Assembly: GCA_015494815.1 (NCBI GenBank)
Contig: WGAK01000105.1
Coordinates: 1-7,600 of the forward strand
DNA length: 7,600 nt
Source: Anaerolineales bacterium
GTDB taxonomy: Bacteria; Chloroflexota; Anaerolineae; Anaerolineales; DRMV01
Reading direction: 5' to 3'
Shown: positions 5,973 through 7,600 of the stretch, in pieces
How the letters are laid out: every line of letters begins with the position of its first letter
Numbering within the stretch: position 1 is the first letter of the stretch
The notes under the pieces: generated by a model
Seen by the model: only the letters and a program-made list of their open reading frames with translations
What the model was told of the DNA's origin: nothing
Databases searched by the model: none
Translations under genes and position numbers: made by a program

Positions 5973-7600
5973 CCCATCCCTCGCGGCCCCGGCCGGACGA
6001 AGTCTTTCCCCCAACCCAAGGCCACGAGCCCCGCCACGCCCAGCAGCCCCAACCACCCCGCCAGCGGCCACCAGGCCGGACGGTAGGCCCACACCACCGT
6101 GTGCTGCCCCGCAGGCACGGGCACGGCCAGCAGCACGTACTCGGCCCGATACACGGGCACCCGCGCGCCGTCCACCGCGGCCTGCCAGCCCGGATAGGCT
6201 TGCTCGGCCAGCAGCAGCCAGCCGTCGCGGTCGGTGCGCACGGTCACCACCACCCGGTCGGGCGCGGGGCGCTGCACCTGCACGGGGCCTGCGCCCCGGT
6301 CGGCGGGCGACGCCGGAGCCGCGGCCCAGGGCGCGTCGCCCAGGGCCAGGTCCAGCGGAACCGCCTCGACCACCACCTGACGCCCCCAGTCGGGCCCGCC
6401 AAGGCCCGCGCGTTGCCACACCTGCGCCCAGGCTTCCTCGGCCGTGGGCACCACCAGCGCCTGGGGGAACCACTGGGCGTAGGGCTCGGGCTGGCGCGGC
6501 ACCACCCTCCGGCCGTGGAACGCCGCGGGGTCACGCACCACCTCGGCCACCACGGCCATCCGGTCCAACAGCCGTTCGCGCGCGCCCGGCGGCGCGTCGT
6601 CCAGGGCCTGCCGCAGGCGGGCGTAGCGGCCCGGTACCAGGGGGTCGAAGTTGTTCCAGGTCGCAGCGTCGTCCAGCAGACGCATGTTGGGCAACCCTAC
6701 CGCGCGCAGGTCCGACCACGGCCGCGCGGGGCGCAAATCGGCCATGCGGAAGAAATCGTCGAATTTGAACGCGTATTCGTCGTCGAAGGGGAAGTACACC
6801 CGGCCCGCGGGCAGGTCCGCCGGCCCCGGCCCGGCGTAGAAGGATGCGGGCACGGTGGGGGTCCAACCCCAATGGCTGATCACCAGGTCGGCCGCCACCC
6901 ACAGCACCACGGCCCAGGTCCAGAGGATGCGTCGCGGGGTGCCCAGGCGCGGGCACCAGCGGGCCAGCGCGGCCGCGCCCCAGGCCCATACCCCGGTCCA
7001 GGCCACCGCGCGGGCCATGGTGACCGCGCGGCCCACGGCCAGCCGCGTGGCCACCGCGCCCAGCACCGCCAGGCCGAGCGCGGCGGCCAGGCTCAAATTC
7101 AGCGCGTAGCGGCCGCGCGGCCCCGGCGGGCCCCACGACGCGGCACGCATCCCGGCCAGCAGGGCCAGCGCGAACACCGCGGCCAGGCTCCAGCGGGTGG
7201 GCGCCTGAAACATGGCGAAAGTGGGCACATGGTCGTACAGCCAGGGGAACACGGGGGTGTGGCGGCCCAGGGCGAGCAGCAAACTCACGGCCACCACGAC
7301 CCAGGCCCAGCGGGTCAGCGCCCGCCATGCGGACGCGCGCCACAACCACGGCAAGGTGCTCAGCGCCAGGGCCAGGGGCAACAGGCCCACATACAGCGCG
7401 TCTTCGTAATACGCGCCATAGCCCCAATAATCGCCGGTCACGGGCGAGCCGAAGAAGTTGGGCGCCACCAGGCCGAGCAAGCGCCAGGGCCACAGGGAAT
7501 AAGTGAGGGCGAAGGTACGCTCCACGCCCGCGGCGCGTGCGGAGCGGGCCAGGTATTCGGCCGTGGGCACCACCTGGGGCGCGGTGAGCAGCAGGGTGAG
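5930..7600 (-). CDS. YfhO-like polytopic membrane protein, C-terminal part (5' end beyond window)
   Basis: An open frame enters from the right edge and runs 556 codons to TAG at 5932-5930; the true start is outside the window. Numbering from the edge, it begins LTLLLTAPQVVPTAEYLARS, then APNFFGSP (46-53) and YYEDALYVGLLPLALAL (64-80), followed by about six hydrophobic helices up to residue 243. A soluble domain of about 260 residues comes next (including VYFPFDDEYAFKFDDFFRM), with a last helix near 508-530. The segment AYPGWQAAVDG and the following beta-rich stretch before the last helix match the C-terminal domain of YfhO-family proteins, which resemble GT-C glycosyltransferases and are linked to glycosylation of lipids or teichoic acids. 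Its function here is unproven. It converges on the GT4 gene with a 43-bp overlap and no visible terminator. The last 25 residues or so are polar and lie over the GT4 coding end. Confidence 0.87.
   Translation of the reverse strand, partial: LTLLLTAPQVVPTAEYLARSARAAGVERTFALTYSLWPWRLLGLVAPNFFGSPVTGDYWGYGAYYEDALYVGLLPLALALSTLPWLWRASAWRALTRWAWVVVAVSLLLALGRHTPVFPWLYDHVPTFAMFQAPTRWSLAAVFALALLAGMRAASWGPPGPRGRYALNLSLAAALGLAVLGAVATRLAVGRAVTMARAVAWTGVWAWGAAALARWCPRLGTPRRILWTWAVVLWVAADLVISHWGWTPTVPASFYAGPGPADLPAGRVYFPFDDEYAFKFDDFFRMADLRPARPWSDLRAVGLPNMRLLDDAATWNNFDPLVPGRYARLRQALDDAPPGARERLLDRMAVVAEVVRDPAAFHGRRVVPRQPEPYAQWFPQALVVPTAEEAWAQVWQRAGLGGPDWGRQVVVEAVPLDLALGDAPWAAAPASPADRGAGPVQVQRPAPDRVVVTVRTDRDGWLLLAEQAYPGWQAAVDGARVPVYRAEYVLLAVPVPAGQHTVVWAYRPAWWPLAGWLGLLGVAGLVALGWGKDFVRPGPRGMGYDATPHTARNSAA

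Noticed and set aside
4308..6473. Two long minus-strand frames (4308-5255 and 5274-6473) opposite the glycosyltransferase.
   Set aside because: They oppose or shift from genes with clear family motifs (GT4 EX7E, YfhO-like domains, CuA region), and their products are Gly/Arg/Ala-rich without domains.
5749..6768. Plus-strand frame of 339 codons rich in Pro, Arg and Ala.
   Set aside because: It is a shifted frame of the GT4 end and antisense to the YfhO-like gene. The composition is biased and there is no ribosome binding site or domain.
1..7600. Mobile element, CRISPR array, tRNA or rRNA, toxin-antitoxin or defence genes.
   Set aside because: I saw no repeat arrays, transposase or integrase motifs, tRNA-like folds or recognisable defence domains on either strand.

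Overview
This 7.6-kb window is high-GC bacterial DNA with closely packed genes. Its core is a complete four-gene operon on the minus strand for an aa3/caa3-type haem-copper cytochrome c oxidase. The sequence alone does not fix the taxon. Three things suggest a (possibly thermophilic) member of Chloroflexota or a similar aerobic lineage: the A2-type oxidase signature (YSHP instead of GHPE), subunit II fused to a cytochrome c domain, and a YfhO-type membrane protein beside a family-4 glycosyltransferase. That placement is inference.

Layout, left to right. (1) Positions 1-675, minus strand: the first 225 residues of a cytochrome P450, cut by the window edge before its haem-binding cysteine. (2) Positions 676-789: a short gap with a strong GC-rich hairpin that probably ends the oxidase operon, and a TATACT box that may start P450 transcription. 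(3) Positions 790-4540, minus strand: subunit II (coxB), subunit I (coxA), subunit IV (coxD) and subunit III (coxC), in that transcription order. Gaps between them are 37, 17 and 1 nt, and each start has a purine-rich ribosome binding site. (4) Positions 4541-4832: a divergent intergenic region. It holds a perfect TATAAT promoter for coxB, a 13-bp inverted repeat over that promoter's -35 box, a likely promoter for the glycosyltransferase, and a leader hairpin. (5) Positions 4833-5972, plus strand: a complete GT4 glycosyltransferase. (6) Positions 5930-7600, minus strand: the C-terminal 556 residues of a YfhO-like polytopic membrane protein, converging on the glycosyltransferase and overlapping it by 43 bp.

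How the genes fit together. The oxidase genes give the core of a terminal oxidase: electrons enter through haem c and CuA of subunit II and pass to the haem a / haem a3-CuB centre of subunit I. No haem A synthesis or copper-insertion genes (ctaA, ctaB, sco) lie in the window. The glycosyltransferase and the YfhO-like protein look like an unrelated cell-envelope glycan or glycolipid locus. I see no clear new defence, mobile or biosynthetic system. The most interesting item is the unassigned operator-like inverted repeat at the oxidase promoter.
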